A DNA stretch of 64,000 nucleotides from Granulicella sp. L46. GTDB lineage: Bacteria; Acidobacteriota; Terriglobia; Terriglobales; Acidobacteriaceae. Below the pieces are notes generated by a model, which saw nothing but the letters and a program-made list of their open reading frames with translations, was not told where the DNA came from and did no database searches. How positions within the stretch are numbered: the stretch's first letter is position 1; each line of letters opens with the position of its first letter. Below, piece by piece: positions 52,801 through 61,421 of the stretch. A program made the position numbers and the translations under genes. The stretch lies in assembly GCF_009765785.1 (NCBI RefSeq), contig NZ_LMUT01000009.1, forward strand, positions 447,406 to 511,405. The letters run 5' to 3'.

Positions 52801-55800
52801 CGGAGCCATCGAAGAGAATCGCCACAACCTGCCCGCAGCCGTCGCCGAGTATGTGAACGCCGTCATTCATCCCATCGAGATCCCGCGTCACTTCGACTCC
52901 GCGCTGGGTGTCATCGATGCGTGGCTCAAGCCACCCTCCGACGCCGGCGACAGCAACTTCCGTTCCACCGCGCAAAGCTTCCTCGGCTCGGAGGAGTCCA
53001 ACGCCCGCCTCCTTCAGCTCGCTACCCGCACCAACACCAGGGCGATCGTAGATGCAGCCACCACAAAAGCTGTAGCCGACAACCCGTCCAACACCGCTGC
53101 GCTCACTCTCCGCGCCGACATCCTCGCCGCGCAGCATCCTGGCCCCGAACTGAATCCCCTCCTCACCACCCTCTTCAACCAGGCCCTCGATCGCACCTCA
53201 ACGCTCGACGAAGCCGCCGCCATTGGCGCCCTCGCGCAGGACCGCACGCTCACCCCCGTCTACGAGCGCGCGCTCGAAAAGCAAGCGACTCTTACCGCCG
53301 ACCCCGTGCAGAAAATCGAACTACAGTATTCGCTCGCCCATTCGCTCGAATCCCATGACGACATTGCCGCGGCCACCCGTATCATCGACTCCGTCTACTC
53401 CGCGAATCCGCGCATCCTCGGCGTCGTCCGTGCCACCACCGACTTCTTCATACGGACCAACCAGCCACAGCGCGCCATCGCCACCCTGCTCGATTCGGCC
53501 AAGCTTGCCACGCCATCCCTAGCACGCGACTTCACCCTCGAAGCCGCCAGCCGCGCCAACGATACGAACGACACCGCACAAGCCCGCACCCTCGCGCTCA
53601 CCCTTCTCGCGCAAACACCCTACGACCCGCGCATCCTCGACGTCGTCGCCACCAGCTACGCTCGCGCACACGACGACGCCGGCCTCAAGCAGTTCTACCT
53701 CGCTCAGCTTGACGCAGCCCGCAGCGCTCCCGGCCTCACCACCGACGCCCGCAAACAAAACATCGCGCTTCTCCGCCGCGGACTCATCCCCGCGCTCACT
53801 CGCCTCAAGGATTTTCCCGGCGCCACCGACCAGTACATCGCTCTCCTCTCAGCCTTCCCTGAAGACGCCAGCCTCGGGCAGGAAGCCGCTCTCTACGCTC
53901 TCCAGCACAGCCGCCAGCAGCAGCTCCTCGACTTTCTCCGCGCTACCATCAAGCAATCTCCGCGCGACTCCCGCTTCATGATCCTGCTCGCAACAGCCGA
54001 ATCCACATTCGGCGATCTTCCCGCGGCCGAGTCCGCTTACTCGCTCGCTATCGCTGTTCGCAAGGATCGAGTCGACCTCTACACCACGCGCGCGGAAATC
54101 GAATTGCGACTAAGCCAGGCCGATCCCGCGCAATCCGAACTCGCCGCCGCCGACTTCCAACGCCTCTACCTTCTCACCTACCACGATCCCTCATGGATGG
54201 TCCGCCTCGCCGAGCTCCGGGCCCGCCAGCAGCGTCCCGCCGATGCCGTCAAAGCGTTGCAAGTGGCCTATATCGATGGCCACGTTCAAGCCGCAACCGA
54301 CTACTTTACCGTTGCCGCGCAGCTCGAACACTGGAACCTGCTTACCGAAGCCAAGGCCTTCGCCGAGCAAGGCGCAGCCCTCGCTGGCTCCAACTTGCTG
54401 ACTCCGCCGACCACGGCCGCCTACCCTCAGCCCGAGAGCGGCGCCGTCATTTACGCCCGCATCCTCGCGCGCTCTGGTCAGGCCGATCGCGCCCTCGCAA
54501 CGCTCACTACCGCCCGCCAAGCAGCCGAGGTCTCTGCAACCTCGCCCACCGTTCTCTCGGCCGAACTCGCCCGCGAAAAGATCACCGACGACGAGTCCGC
54601 TGACTTCCGTAAGAACTTCGCAACCCAGCGCCGCCAGATCGCGAACGACAGTCTGAAAGCAGCCGTCGACGCCCTCGGGAAAACCATCCAGACCTACGAC
54701 ACGCCCGAACAAAAGCAAGTCTTCGCCCTCATCCTCGACAAGCTCCACAATGCAGCCCAGCCCAACGCCAACCCAACTCTCGCCCTACAAGCTGCAACCG
54801 CTGCCGGCCTCGCCGACCGCGAAGCAGACTGGCGCCAACAGAGCCTGCCCACCGATGAGCGCAACAACACCCAGCTCAACCTCTATGTATCTCTCCAGCA
54901 GAGCCGTCTGCAATTCTCCTCGCTAGCCCACGACCTCGAAACCTATGCAGCCCGCCTGCTGGCGCGCCGCCGCAATCCTGTTCTCATGAAAGCCGCGCAA
55001 GCCTACCGCGATGTCGGTGACACCACAGACGAACTTCGCGTCATCAGCACCCTCGTCCTTCACGGCAATGCTCCACTTCGTACCCGCTACTTCGATCTCC
55101 TCCTGCACCGCGATCCCCTCGCACTCACTGCCCTCGCAGCAAACAGCAACGCCGCCCTCGCCGATGCCGCACTCAACTACACGGTCACCCACGGCACCGA
55201 GGCGCAAGCCCTCGCCGCCGTCTCCAGTCGCGGGCAATCGCTGCATCCGGTCTGGCGTCCCGCGTCGGCATCGCTCGTCCAAACCTACTTCGTTAGCCCC
55301 ACCGCCACCACCGTCAATCTGTCTGACTTCAACCAGTCTCTCGCCGCGAACGCCACCATCGCCGACCGCCTCGCCGTTCCTCCCGATCCCACGCGCCAGC
55401 TTACCGGCGACACCTTCTTCTACTACGCCAGCCGCTTCGGTATCTTCCTCTCCACGGTTCACGATGCCGCCCAGCCCCTACCCAACGCCGAAGACTTCCT
55501 GCCCGCCGAGCTCGAAGCTTCTCCCGCCTCCCCCACACCGTATCTCAACCTGGCGCGCACCTACGCCGAAGCTCACAACATCCCCTCTGCCATCGCCGAG
55601 TACAACCACGCTCTCGAACTGTCTCCATCTGATCCCGCCATCGAGGACGAGTTCGCCATCACGCTCTATCGCGCCAACATGCACGATGCCGCGCTCAACC
55701 ACTGGCGCCAGTCGTTTGCCATCCTCAGCTCCATGCAGCAGCACGGCATGTATCCCGAAACTTGGTTCACCTCCTTTGAAGCCATCTCCCGTCATATCGG

Positions 55801-57538
55801 CCAGTTCCATCTCATCGCAACCTGCCGCCCTGAGATCGAAGCCATTCTCGGCCTCTACCTCGCAAAGAACGGCAACTACCGCTCCAACGAACTCCTCAGG
55901 GCTGTCTACCAGGCATCGCCCACCCCCGCGGAAGGCGCAAACCTGATCCTCGCCGTCACCAACTCGGCCTCGGACCCCAATCAGATCCTCGACGACCTCG
56001 AGCGAGAGAAATGGCTCTCCGACACATCGCGCGAGCCCATCCTGCTCCGCCAGGTCGAACGTCTCCGCGCCCATCCAACCGATGACACATCCTCCCGCAG
56101 CATTGCCGCTTACCAGGCCCAGCTTATCGAGCTCTACCTCAATCAAGACCAGGTTGCAAAGGCCCAGGCCACGTTCAACTTGCTGCCTGACAAAGATCGC
56201 CAGTCCGATCACATGGACGAAATCATCCTCGCGGTTCGCTCCAACCGCCTGCAAGCTCTTCTCGACGCGTGGCGCGCCAACCCCGACTCTGTTCCCAAGG
56301 ATTCGTTCGGCTCCGCCCTCTATCGCCTGATGAAACCTACACCCGCCTACAAGCCCAATCTCACGGCCATCCGCCCGCTGCGCGAATTCATCTTCGCGTA
56401 CAAGCAGCAGACCGACAGCCTTCAACCCACCGACTTCCTCGCACTCGCCCAGCTCCGCATCGACACAGGCGACCTGCCAGGCGCACTCGACCTGCTCCAT
56501 CAATTAGCGCTCCAGCCCGCATCGAGCCCGGAAAATGGCACCATGAAGTTCCCCCTCTCCGGAGATCCGGAGTTCAGTCCTGCCCAACCCGCCAGCATCC
56601 AGTACAACCTCAGCGGCCAGCCATCCAATCCCTTCATCAACACGGAATACGCCGCCTCGCTCCTGGAAAAGAACAACCGCTTCACCGAGGCCATTCCGTT
56701 CCTCCAGTCGCTCGCAAAGTCCGTGCCTTGGGATGCTTCTTATCGTCTGCGACTAGCCCAGGCCGAACTCGCTTCAAATGCCCGAGACCAGGCTCGCACG
56801 GACCTGCTATCCGTAGCCCGTGACGCTACGGCGCCCTACAATCTGCGCATTCAAGCCGCGCGCGCCTTGGCTCCTCTCACACCGCAAGCTGTCGAGCTCG
56901 GCAGTCAAGAGCTCTCGTTCATCGCGCATCCCTCCACTGCGGCTACGGCGCGCCAACCCTATGCGGACGAATCCCGCATCATTGCCGCCGCCATCGCGTC
57001 CACCTCCATCGCCGATCGCGAACGTCTCCTCCGCGAGGCCATCGCCATCCGCCCAGACGGCCAGGACACGACCCGCGCCAGGCTCGATCTACTTCTCCTG
57101 CAGGCACCCACTGCAGATCCCTCCGCTACCCTGGCCGTCCTTCGCTCCATACAAAACGCACCGCCCAGCGACGAGTCCGCAGCCCCTGACGCGGACACTA
57201 CCGCTTCCGGCAACGCTGCCTCCGCCGTCTCGTTACCTCCCGGCTCGAACAGTCTTGACCTCGCCAAGCGAATCCGCCTTGCGACACTCCTGGCTTCTGC
57301 GAACGCGCGCGACAACGATCTCAAGGCTGCTCTCGCCTATGCCCAGCTCGCAGTCACACTCGCTAAAGATTCACCCCAGCCCGACCTCATCCGCCGCCGT
57401 GACGAACTGAAAACTGCCCTTCTAGTCGCTCAGCGCAACCTCGCCCGAAGCCCCCATCTGCACGTGGCGCTATCTCAACCCAGTCAGGTCCGCCCGCGTC
57501 TCACCGCCTCCAACACGTATCAGGAGGACAGCCAATGA
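49856..57538 (+). CDS. Giant exported TPR-repeat protein
   Basis: About 2560 residues. An arginine-rich start with a hydrophobic helix (NRRLLAAGVVLGTLTVPLAARA) serves as signal or anchor, and nearly all the rest is alpha-helical with TPR-like units, for example TPYLNLARTYAEAHNIPSAI, DPLLYERLATFFEQNN, and a long run of A/L-rich helices. I chose ATG 49856 because AGGAGG stands 9 bases upstream at 49841; a frame open back to 49634 only shadows the VIT-VWA gene. It overlaps that gene by 14 bases and the next by 4. Such a scaffold could hold a large envelope complex. No enzyme domain is recognisable. Confidence 0.85.
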   Translation: MSSRKPVRNVSTRLFRKDNRRLLAAGVVLGTLTVPLAARATLPDWLQHVVGASTVESALYRAMQLPSVQALYPRPPKEAASELSRLIATNSSDAELYQLRARTDEQALDEPAAESDWKLYVAHSPDPTAARLELADFYQRRLMIPQEIAVLKDVAAAPPLPSETYIDPAAQRSWLAFERILGAIYQQGLPASETASTFNAFLARYPDQPAVYAAFFQFEIDQQDWPAAQSLIERYTHAFPQDKIFPIRAQALIEFHRGNIDAALAVYDHAFQPLWPTELIQSYFALLQQTHRQRAFVAAARDQLAAHPDGPEALNALARIFYYDQQAGRTDSAQQTLDAFRIARDTRNAPWTPTDLYTLANLSLSIHSYAEAARYNYALAASSGTAPTGEPSAQAGLARLIDILLQAPEQPLALGAQNLTLYRDIATLDQGPGYWNGILSLWLNGESPESQYKSETSKAQRYFHRAKAAELLADLDQRFPSAPERPALHAQLIRALSDYGEPATVISAGKQFLASFPSAPERLDVASLMADAYARQNDTSAEFALYESLLTELAAKTAGLPLTSSSTAPPPAPAPGTVGFYVRVQDPDSVDSDALPAQKLNAQPLAQLPTRKSLPEGTAYTAILDRYLGRLTATGQLPRALTVLRTQLDRNPNDPLLYERLATFFEQNNLSAQQEQIYQQAIAKFQQPSNYDKLARLYLREKKREAFAELAKKATDIFSGTDLDNFFANVNPKQPIGPQLALELDLYAAKRFPHDLVFTHNLLTAYQAATTRDTAAYEALLRSQWWESDDLRDEFLTYLSRAGKLQSELSQLESLNNQASAASPPSNPAAIREQAEIDIFTSHFEQGAPLLGSVADLYPADADTGDQAVSLYRSLAYLDPQPTSTLRAVALEKNLLAAAPDSPDRLATLGDLYAEATSTGGEDLAAAAPFWRRIPELHPNSTQAYLTTATIFWDYFQFDDALAEITAARTHLHSPALFGYEAGAIEENRHNLPAAVAEYVNAVIHPIEIPRHFDSALGVIDAWLKPPSDAGDSNFRSTAQSFLGSEESNARLLQLATRTNTRAIVDAATTKAVADNPSNTAALTLRADILAAQHPGPELNPLLTTLFNQALDRTSTLDEAAAIGALAQDRTLTPVYERALEKQATLTADPVQKIELQYSLAHSLESHDDIAAATRIIDSVYSANPRILGVVRATTDFFIRTNQPQRAIATLLDSAKLATPSLARDFTLEAASRANDTNDTAQARTLALTLLAQTPYDPRILDVVATSYARAHDDAGLKQFYLAQLDAARSAPGLTTDARKQNIALLRRGLIPALTRLKDFPGATDQYIALLSAFPEDASLGQEAALYALQHSRQQQLLDFLRATIKQSPRDSRFMILLATAESTFGDLPAAESAYSLAIAVRKDRVDLYTTRAEIELRLSQADPAQSELAAADFQRLYLLTYHDPSWMVRLAELRARQQRPADAVKALQVAYIDGHVQAATDYFTVAAQLEHWNLLTEAKAFAEQGAALAGSNLLTPPTTAAYPQPESGAVIYARILARSGQADRALATLTTARQAAEVSATSPTVLSAELAREKITDDESADFRKNFATQRRQIANDSLKAAVDALGKTIQTYDTPEQKQVFALILDKLHNAAQPNANPTLALQAATAAGLADREADWRQQSLPTDERNNTQLNLYVSLQQSRLQFSSLAHDLETYAARLLARRRNPVLMKAAQAYRDVGDTTDELRVISTLVLHGNAPLRTRYFDLLLHRDPLALTALAANSNAALADAALNYTVTHGTEAQALAAVSSRGQSLHPVWRPASASLVQTYFVSPTATTVNLSDFNQSLAANATIADRLAVPPDPTRQLTGDTFFYYASRFGIFLSTVHDAAQPLPNAEDFLPAELEASPASPTPYLNLARTYAEAHNIPSAIAEYNHALELSPSDPAIEDEFAITLYRANMHDAALNHWRQSFAILSSMQQHGMYPETWFTSFEAISRHIGQFHLIATCRPEIEAILGLYLAKNGNYRSNELLRAVYQASPTPAEGANLILAVTNSASDPNQILDDLEREKWLSDTSREPILLRQVERLRAHPTDDTSSRSIAAYQAQLIELYLNQDQVAKAQATFNLLPDKDRQSDHMDEIILAVRSNRLQALLDAWRANPDSVPKDSFGSALYRLMKPTPAYKPNLTAIRPLREFIFAYKQQTDSLQPTDFLALAQLRIDTGDLPGALDLLHQLALQPASSPENGTMKFPLSGDPEFSPAQPASIQYNLSGQPSNPFINTEYAASLLEKNNRFTEAIPFLQSLAKSVPWDASYRLRLAQAELASNARDQARTDLLSVARDATAPYNLRIQAARALAPLTPQAVELGSQELSFIAHPSTAATARQPYADESRIIAAAIASTSIADRERLLREAIAIRPDGQDTTRARLDLLLLQAPTADPSATLAVLRSIQNAPPSDESAAPDADTTASGNAASAVSLPPGSNSLDLAKRIRLATLLASANARDNDLKAALAYAQLAVTLAKDSPQPDLIRRRDELKTALLVAQRNLARSPHLHVALSQPSQVRPRLTASNTYQEDSQ

Positions 57539-59334
57539 AACTCCGCGCCGCCATTGCTCTCTTCCTTATCACCACGTCGGTCGCCATTGCCTATCGCATC
57601 CGCATCGCGCAGCAATCCGTCGCCCCTGCATCCCTCACGGCCTACGTCCCCGCCGACGCACTGCTCACCATCGAGTCGCCAGACTTCGCCGCCCTCCTTC
57701 AGCAGTGGACGAACTCTGTCGAGTGCAAGTCCTGGCTCGCCTCCGACAACAATTCTGTCTTTCAGAACTCACGCCTCTTCGGTCGTCTCAGCGACGCGCA
57801 AACCAACTTCGCGACCGCCGCTGGAATTCCCGTTGGCGTCGACTTACTGCACGAGATCGCGGGCAAGCAGTCTGTCTTCGCCTGGTACGACATCGGCAAG
57901 CTTGAATTCCTCTACATCACGCGCCTGCCAGCCGGCCAGGCCGACCAGACGGCACTGTTCCAGGCGCGCGCCAGCTTCCAACGCCGACATGCCGGTAACA
58001 CGGACTTCTACATCCGCACCTCCGGCACGGACTACAGCACCGTAGCCTTCGCGCGCGTCCCCAGTCCCACCGGCGACCTCATCCTCCTCGCCACCCGCGA
58101 AGACCTCATGGCAAACGCGCTCACGCTCATCGCCGCCTCCTCACCGGCAAACTCCGTCGAGCAGGAGCCCTGGTTCCGCGATGTCTCCGCCGCCCTCCCC
58201 GCCGAGAAGTCTGCACCGGCGCTCCACATGGTGCTCAATCTCGACCGCATCGCCGTCGACCCTCACTTCCGTTCCTACTGGATCCAGGGCAACGTCACCT
58301 GGACCCAGCAGTTCCGCGCCGCTGCCTCCGACCTCTACATTGAATCCAAAGGTTTCCGGGAAGAGCGAGTTCTCCTGCCAAAGCCCACCGCAGCAGAACC
58401 CGCTACGCTTAACCTCGCGCCGCTCGCAACGCTGCCGCCACCCTCCACCGGCGTCTATCGCGTCGTGGCCACCCAGGATCCCAGCGTCGCGGTTACCGCG
58501 ATTCACGAGAAGCTTGTCGGCACGTCCAACACCCCAACCTCCAACCCCGAGAGCGCTCCGAACCCCACCACCGACGCTCCGCAGTCCGGCTCTGCCACCG
58601 ATCTCGAGACCCGCATCGACGCCCTACCGCCCGTCTCTCCAACGTCCTCTACCGACGGCCTGAAGAACCTCTTCCAGACCATTGGCCTCGACGCCGTTCT
58701 CACTCTCTCCTCGGCGCAAAATCCCTCCGACCCGCAAGGCCTTTGGATCCCAATTCATTCCGCCGTCGTCCTCCACACCGCCAACCCCGCAAATCAGCAA
58801 GCCCTGGCATCCGCGCTAGAGCAAATTCTTCGCGGCCAATTAACTGCCGCCAGCATCGGCGTCAACTTCCAGTCCAGCACAATCTCCGGCGTTCCCATCA
58901 GCGCCCTCACCGGTCCGCGTCACCTCTTCTTTGCAATCTCAAGTACCCCAGCAACGGGAAACCTCATCCTCCTCGCGGACGATGAATCACTCCTCTCTGA
59001 TCTCCTGCACAATCTCGCCATCAACTCGCCAAGAATCACCCCCCTTACCGCAACCTCGATCGCCGTCTTCAATCACTCCACCCAGCGCACTCCCTACCTG
59101 CGGCTCACCTCCCTCATCGACGGCACAAATCATTCCGCTCCTACCGTCCTTAAACCTGCCTCGACAGCACCCGATGCAACCACCGGAGAAGCCCCCACCG
59201 CCCCCGCCTTCTTCTCCCAGAACCTCGGCTCGCTCTCCAACACCTTCGCCGACCTCGAATCCGAGCGCGTCGTCGAGCGCCTTGTCGATTCCAATCTCCG
59301 TCAAACCGTCACCTACACTTGGCAGACGCACTGA
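57535..59334 (+). CDS. Exported protein of unknown function ending the propeller/VIT-VWA/TPR operon
   Basis: 599 residues. N-terminal signal or anchor (AAIALFLITTSVAIAYRI), followed by a periplasmic region with YVPADALLTIESPDFAALL, which resembles DUF3352-type proteins, and repeated segments (GDLILLATREDLMANAL and GNLILLADDESLLSDLL) that suggest an internal duplication. A low-complexity Pro/Thr/Ser linker lies near 325-360. The ATG overlaps the TPR gene stop (ATGA). No catalytic motif is seen. Being fourth in a tightly coupled set of exported proteins, it is probably a component of the same assembly. Confidence 0.7.
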   Translation: MKLRAAIALFLITTSVAIAYRIRIAQQSVAPASLTAYVPADALLTIESPDFAALLQQWTNSVECKSWLASDNNSVFQNSRLFGRLSDAQTNFATAAGIPVGVDLLHEIAGKQSVFAWYDIGKLEFLYITRLPAGQADQTALFQARASFQRRHAGNTDFYIRTSGTDYSTVAFARVPSPTGDLILLATREDLMANALTLIAASSPANSVEQEPWFRDVSAALPAEKSAPALHMVLNLDRIAVDPHFRSYWIQGNVTWTQQFRAAASDLYIESKGFREERVLLPKPTAAEPATLNLAPLATLPPPSTGVYRVVATQDPSVAVTAIHEKLVGTSNTPTSNPESAPNPTTDAPQSGSATDLETRIDALPPVSPTSSTDGLKNLFQTIGLDAVLTLSSAQNPSDPQGLWIPIHSAVVLHTANPANQQALASALEQILRGQLTAASIGVNFQSSTISGVPISALTGPRHLFFAISSTPATGNLILLADDESLLSDLLHNLAINSPRITPLTATSIAVFNHSTQRTPYLRLTSLIDGTNHSAPTVLKPASTAPDATTGEAPTAPAFFSQNLGSLSNTFADLESERVVERLVDSNLRQTVTYTWQTH

Positions 59335-59612
59335 CCGACACGCCTCTACGCGCTTGCTTCGAGTTCTTGCTTCCGCAACACAGACCGTGACGGATCGCTC
59401 CGGTACCCTCACAAACTTAAGATGCTGATGGGTTGAAGAATATGGCTAAATCACCCAAGCAGAAAGGGCACACTAACGTTGAGCTTGATACAAGCTGAAC
59501 ACTTCCGCTATCGGTTCGGCCCCTTAGCGAGTGGTCGCACGTAGTTTAGATGTCTCGGGAAATGCGCTCAAAGCTGCTCGAAGGAGCCAGCATTGTTTGC
59601 ATGTATATTGTT
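59335..59612. other. Right end of island B without a recognisable gene
   Basis: About 280 bp between the last island B gene and copy 3 of the attachment core. A short frame (MAKSPKQKGHTNVELDTS) at about 59443 is too small to call. I see no terminator, RNA gene or recombinase trace. Confidence 0.5.
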
Positions 59613-59652
59613 GATAATAAACCTTTATCAGTCATTTTCCGATGCAGAAGGT
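59613..59652. repeat. Attachment-site copy 3: authentic mnmE 3' end plus island B right arm
   Basis: The core 59632-59652 is the genuine mnmE 3' end (TTCTGCATCGGAAAATGA on the minus strand). Its left flank GATAATAAACCTTTATCAG (59613-59631) resembles the left flank of copy 2, including the dyad GATAA / TTATC. To the right the sequence is mnmE coding and does not resemble the arms beyond copies 1 and 2, so shared sequence on this side stops at the core. Confidence 0.85.
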
Positions 59653-61089
59653 AGCAAAGATCCGCGCGAGGATGTCATCCGGCGTCGTGACCCCTGTCAG
59701 CGAGTCCAGCGCCTGCAACGCATGATGCAGGTCCATCAAAATCAACTCGTGCGGCAACCTCGAGTCATTCGCGGCCACCGCCGCCGCCAGCGCCGCCAGC
59801 GTCGAACCCACAGCCTCCTGCTGGCGAAAATTGTTCAGCGCCCCACTCTCTGCCAACGATCCCGCCGCCCCCAGCTGCGCAAGAATCGCATCCCGCAACG
59901 CCTCCAACCCTTCACCCGTCAGCGCACTCGTCCGAATCGCCGAGCCGCCGCTGAGCTCCACCTCATCCATCCGCTCCCTCTCATCGCCCAACAAGTCCAC
60001 CTTGTTATAGACAACCAAATGCGGCCGCCCCCCCACCGAAGCCTCGAGCCTCAACTCCCCCACCGTCACATCCAGCGTCGCATCATGGATCAGCAGCACC
60101 AGGTCCGCATCCGCCAGCGCCTCGTGCGACCGCGCAATCCCCTGCATTTCTGCCGCATCAATCTCGTCGTCCGAATCCCCGCGCAGCCCCGCCGTATCGA
60201 TCAGCCGCAGCGGAATCCCGCCCAACGCCAGCGACTCCTCCACCGTATCCCGCGTCGTCCCGGGCAGCGGAGTCACAATCGCCCGCTCCCGCTCCAGCAG
60301 CCTATTAAATAGAGAGCTCTTCCCGGCATTCGGCGGCCCAATCAGCGCAATCGCCGCCCCATTGCGCATCAACTGCCCTCGCCGAAAGCTAGCCGCCAAC
60401 TCAGCCAGCGGCCTCTCCACGCTCTCAATCGCCCCGGCAATCACCGCCGGCGGCACGATCTCCACGTCGTCCAGCTCCCCCGACGCAAAATCCATCCCCG
60501 CCTCCAGCAGCGCAATCAAGTGCAGCAGCCCGTCCTTTGCCGGAGTCACCCTCCGCGCAATCGCCCCACCCATCTGCTGCGCCGCCACCCTCGCCTGCTC
60601 CAGCGTCTGCGCGGCAATCAAATCCCCCACCGCCTCCGCCTGCGTCAGATCAATCCGCCCCGCCAGAAACGCCCGCTGCGTAAACTCCCCCGGCCTTGCC
60701 AGCCTAACCGCCAGCCCCATCCGAGCACCCTCCGCCAGCGCCCCCCGCACCATCGCCTCCAGCACCACCGGCGACCCATGCGCGGCAATCTCCACCACCG
60801 TCTCCCCGGTATACGACCGTGGCCCGAGAAACGCCGTCACCACCGCATCATCGATCGTTCCGGCGCGCCCACCCGTCTCCCCCCTATCCTCTATATCTAT
60901 ATCCCCATCTATATCCACCACCCTCACCCGCCGCGCCCGAGCATGCTCCAGCGGCCGCTCCACCGTCACCAGCCGCCCCGCAATCTCCAACGCCGCCGGC
61001 CCCGACAGCCGCACAATCCCAATCCCGCCCCGCCCCGGCGGCGTCGAGATCGCCACAATCGTCTCAACTCCCGATTCGTCCACGGCCAT
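59632..61089 (-). CDS. mnmE: tRNA uridine-5-carboxymethylaminomethyl modification GTPase MnmE (TrmE)
   Basis: 485 residues from ATG 61089; E. coli MnmE has 454. The N-terminal folate-binding domain begins ETIVAISTPPGRGGIGIVRLSG; the central helices include GEFTQRAFLAGRIDLTQAEA; the G domain shows GPPNAGKSSLFNRLL (P-loop), PGTTRDTVEE, DTAGLR and NKVD; the protein ends in FCIGK, the conserved C-terminal cysteine motif. With MnmG it modifies U34 of tRNAs. A longer frame from 61158 has its ribosome site directly against the ATG and is less likely. The gene 3' end is intact, although two islands appear to have inserted there, because its last 21 bases are regenerated. Confidence 0.95.
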   Translation of the reverse strand: MAVDESGVETIVAISTPPGRGGIGIVRLSGPAALEIAGRLVTVERPLEHARARRVRVVDIDGDIDIEDRGETGGRAGTIDDAVVTAFLGPRSYTGETVVEIAAHGSPVVLEAMVRGALAEGARMGLAVRLARPGEFTQRAFLAGRIDLTQAEAVGDLIAAQTLEQARVAAQQMGGAIARRVTPAKDGLLHLIALLEAGMDFASGELDDVEIVPPAVIAGAIESVERPLAELAASFRRGQLMRNGAAIALIGPPNAGKSSLFNRLLERERAIVTPLPGTTRDTVEESLALGGIPLRLIDTAGLRGDSDDEIDAAEMQGIARSHEALADADLVLLIHDATLDVTVGELRLEASVGGRPHLVVYNKVDLLGDERERMDEVELSGGSAIRTSALTGEGLEALRDAILAQLGAAGSLAESGALNNFRQQEAVGSTLAALAAAVAANDSRLPHELILMDLHHALQALDSLTGVTTPDDILARIFATFCIGK

Positions 61090-61287
61090 CCTTAAACAAT
61101 GACACGAAACAATCCCGCCACCCGCTCCTCGCCCCTCCGGAAAGCGGTCCTTAACCATCCTCCTCTTTTACGAATTCCAGCTGGTCATCTTCTATTAATC
61201 ATAGATAGATTCGCCCCGCCATACATAAGCCAGTCCTGAAAGTCTCGTACGCCGAACGAAATCAGTTAGATGGCGGTTTTCGCTGTT

Positions 61288-61303
61288 TGGCATGCCATTT
61301 GCA
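61288..61303 (+). promoter_or_regulatory. Sigma-54-like promoter of the TonB receptor gene
   Basis: TGGCATGCCATTTGCA has GG (61289-61290) and GC (61301-61302) exactly 12 bases apart, matching the -24/-12 consensus TGGCAC-N5-TTGC. Transcription would begin near 61314, about 108 bases before the receptor ATG. An upstream activator site was not found. Confidence 0.55.
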
Positions 61304-61421
61304 TTCAGTTTCTTCGCGTCTCCCCGCAGCAAAGTTAATGTTGAGAGAAATCCTTCGAAACAAGGTCATCTCTCTCAACCTTCGCGCACTCGCTTTACAT
61401 GTCTGAATTGGAGAAAGTTTG

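Larger units (their letters stand above)
41367..59652. mobile_element. Island B: envelope-gene island between mnmE-end repeats
   Basis: About 18.27 kb bounded by core copies 2 and 3, the latter being the real end of mnmE. Cargo: a membrane protein, HTH regulator, CreD, a UppS-like enzyme, a small membrane protein, and a four-gene exported-protein operon of about 13.9 kb. No recombinase or transfer gene is seen inside. All genes are on the plus strand and read towards mnmE. That the segment is or was mobile is inferred from its ends only. Confidence 0.6.

Noticed and set aside
59443-59499. Short frame MAKSPKQKGHTNVELDTS at the right end of island B
   Set aside because: Only 18 codons, no family match; could be any chance start.
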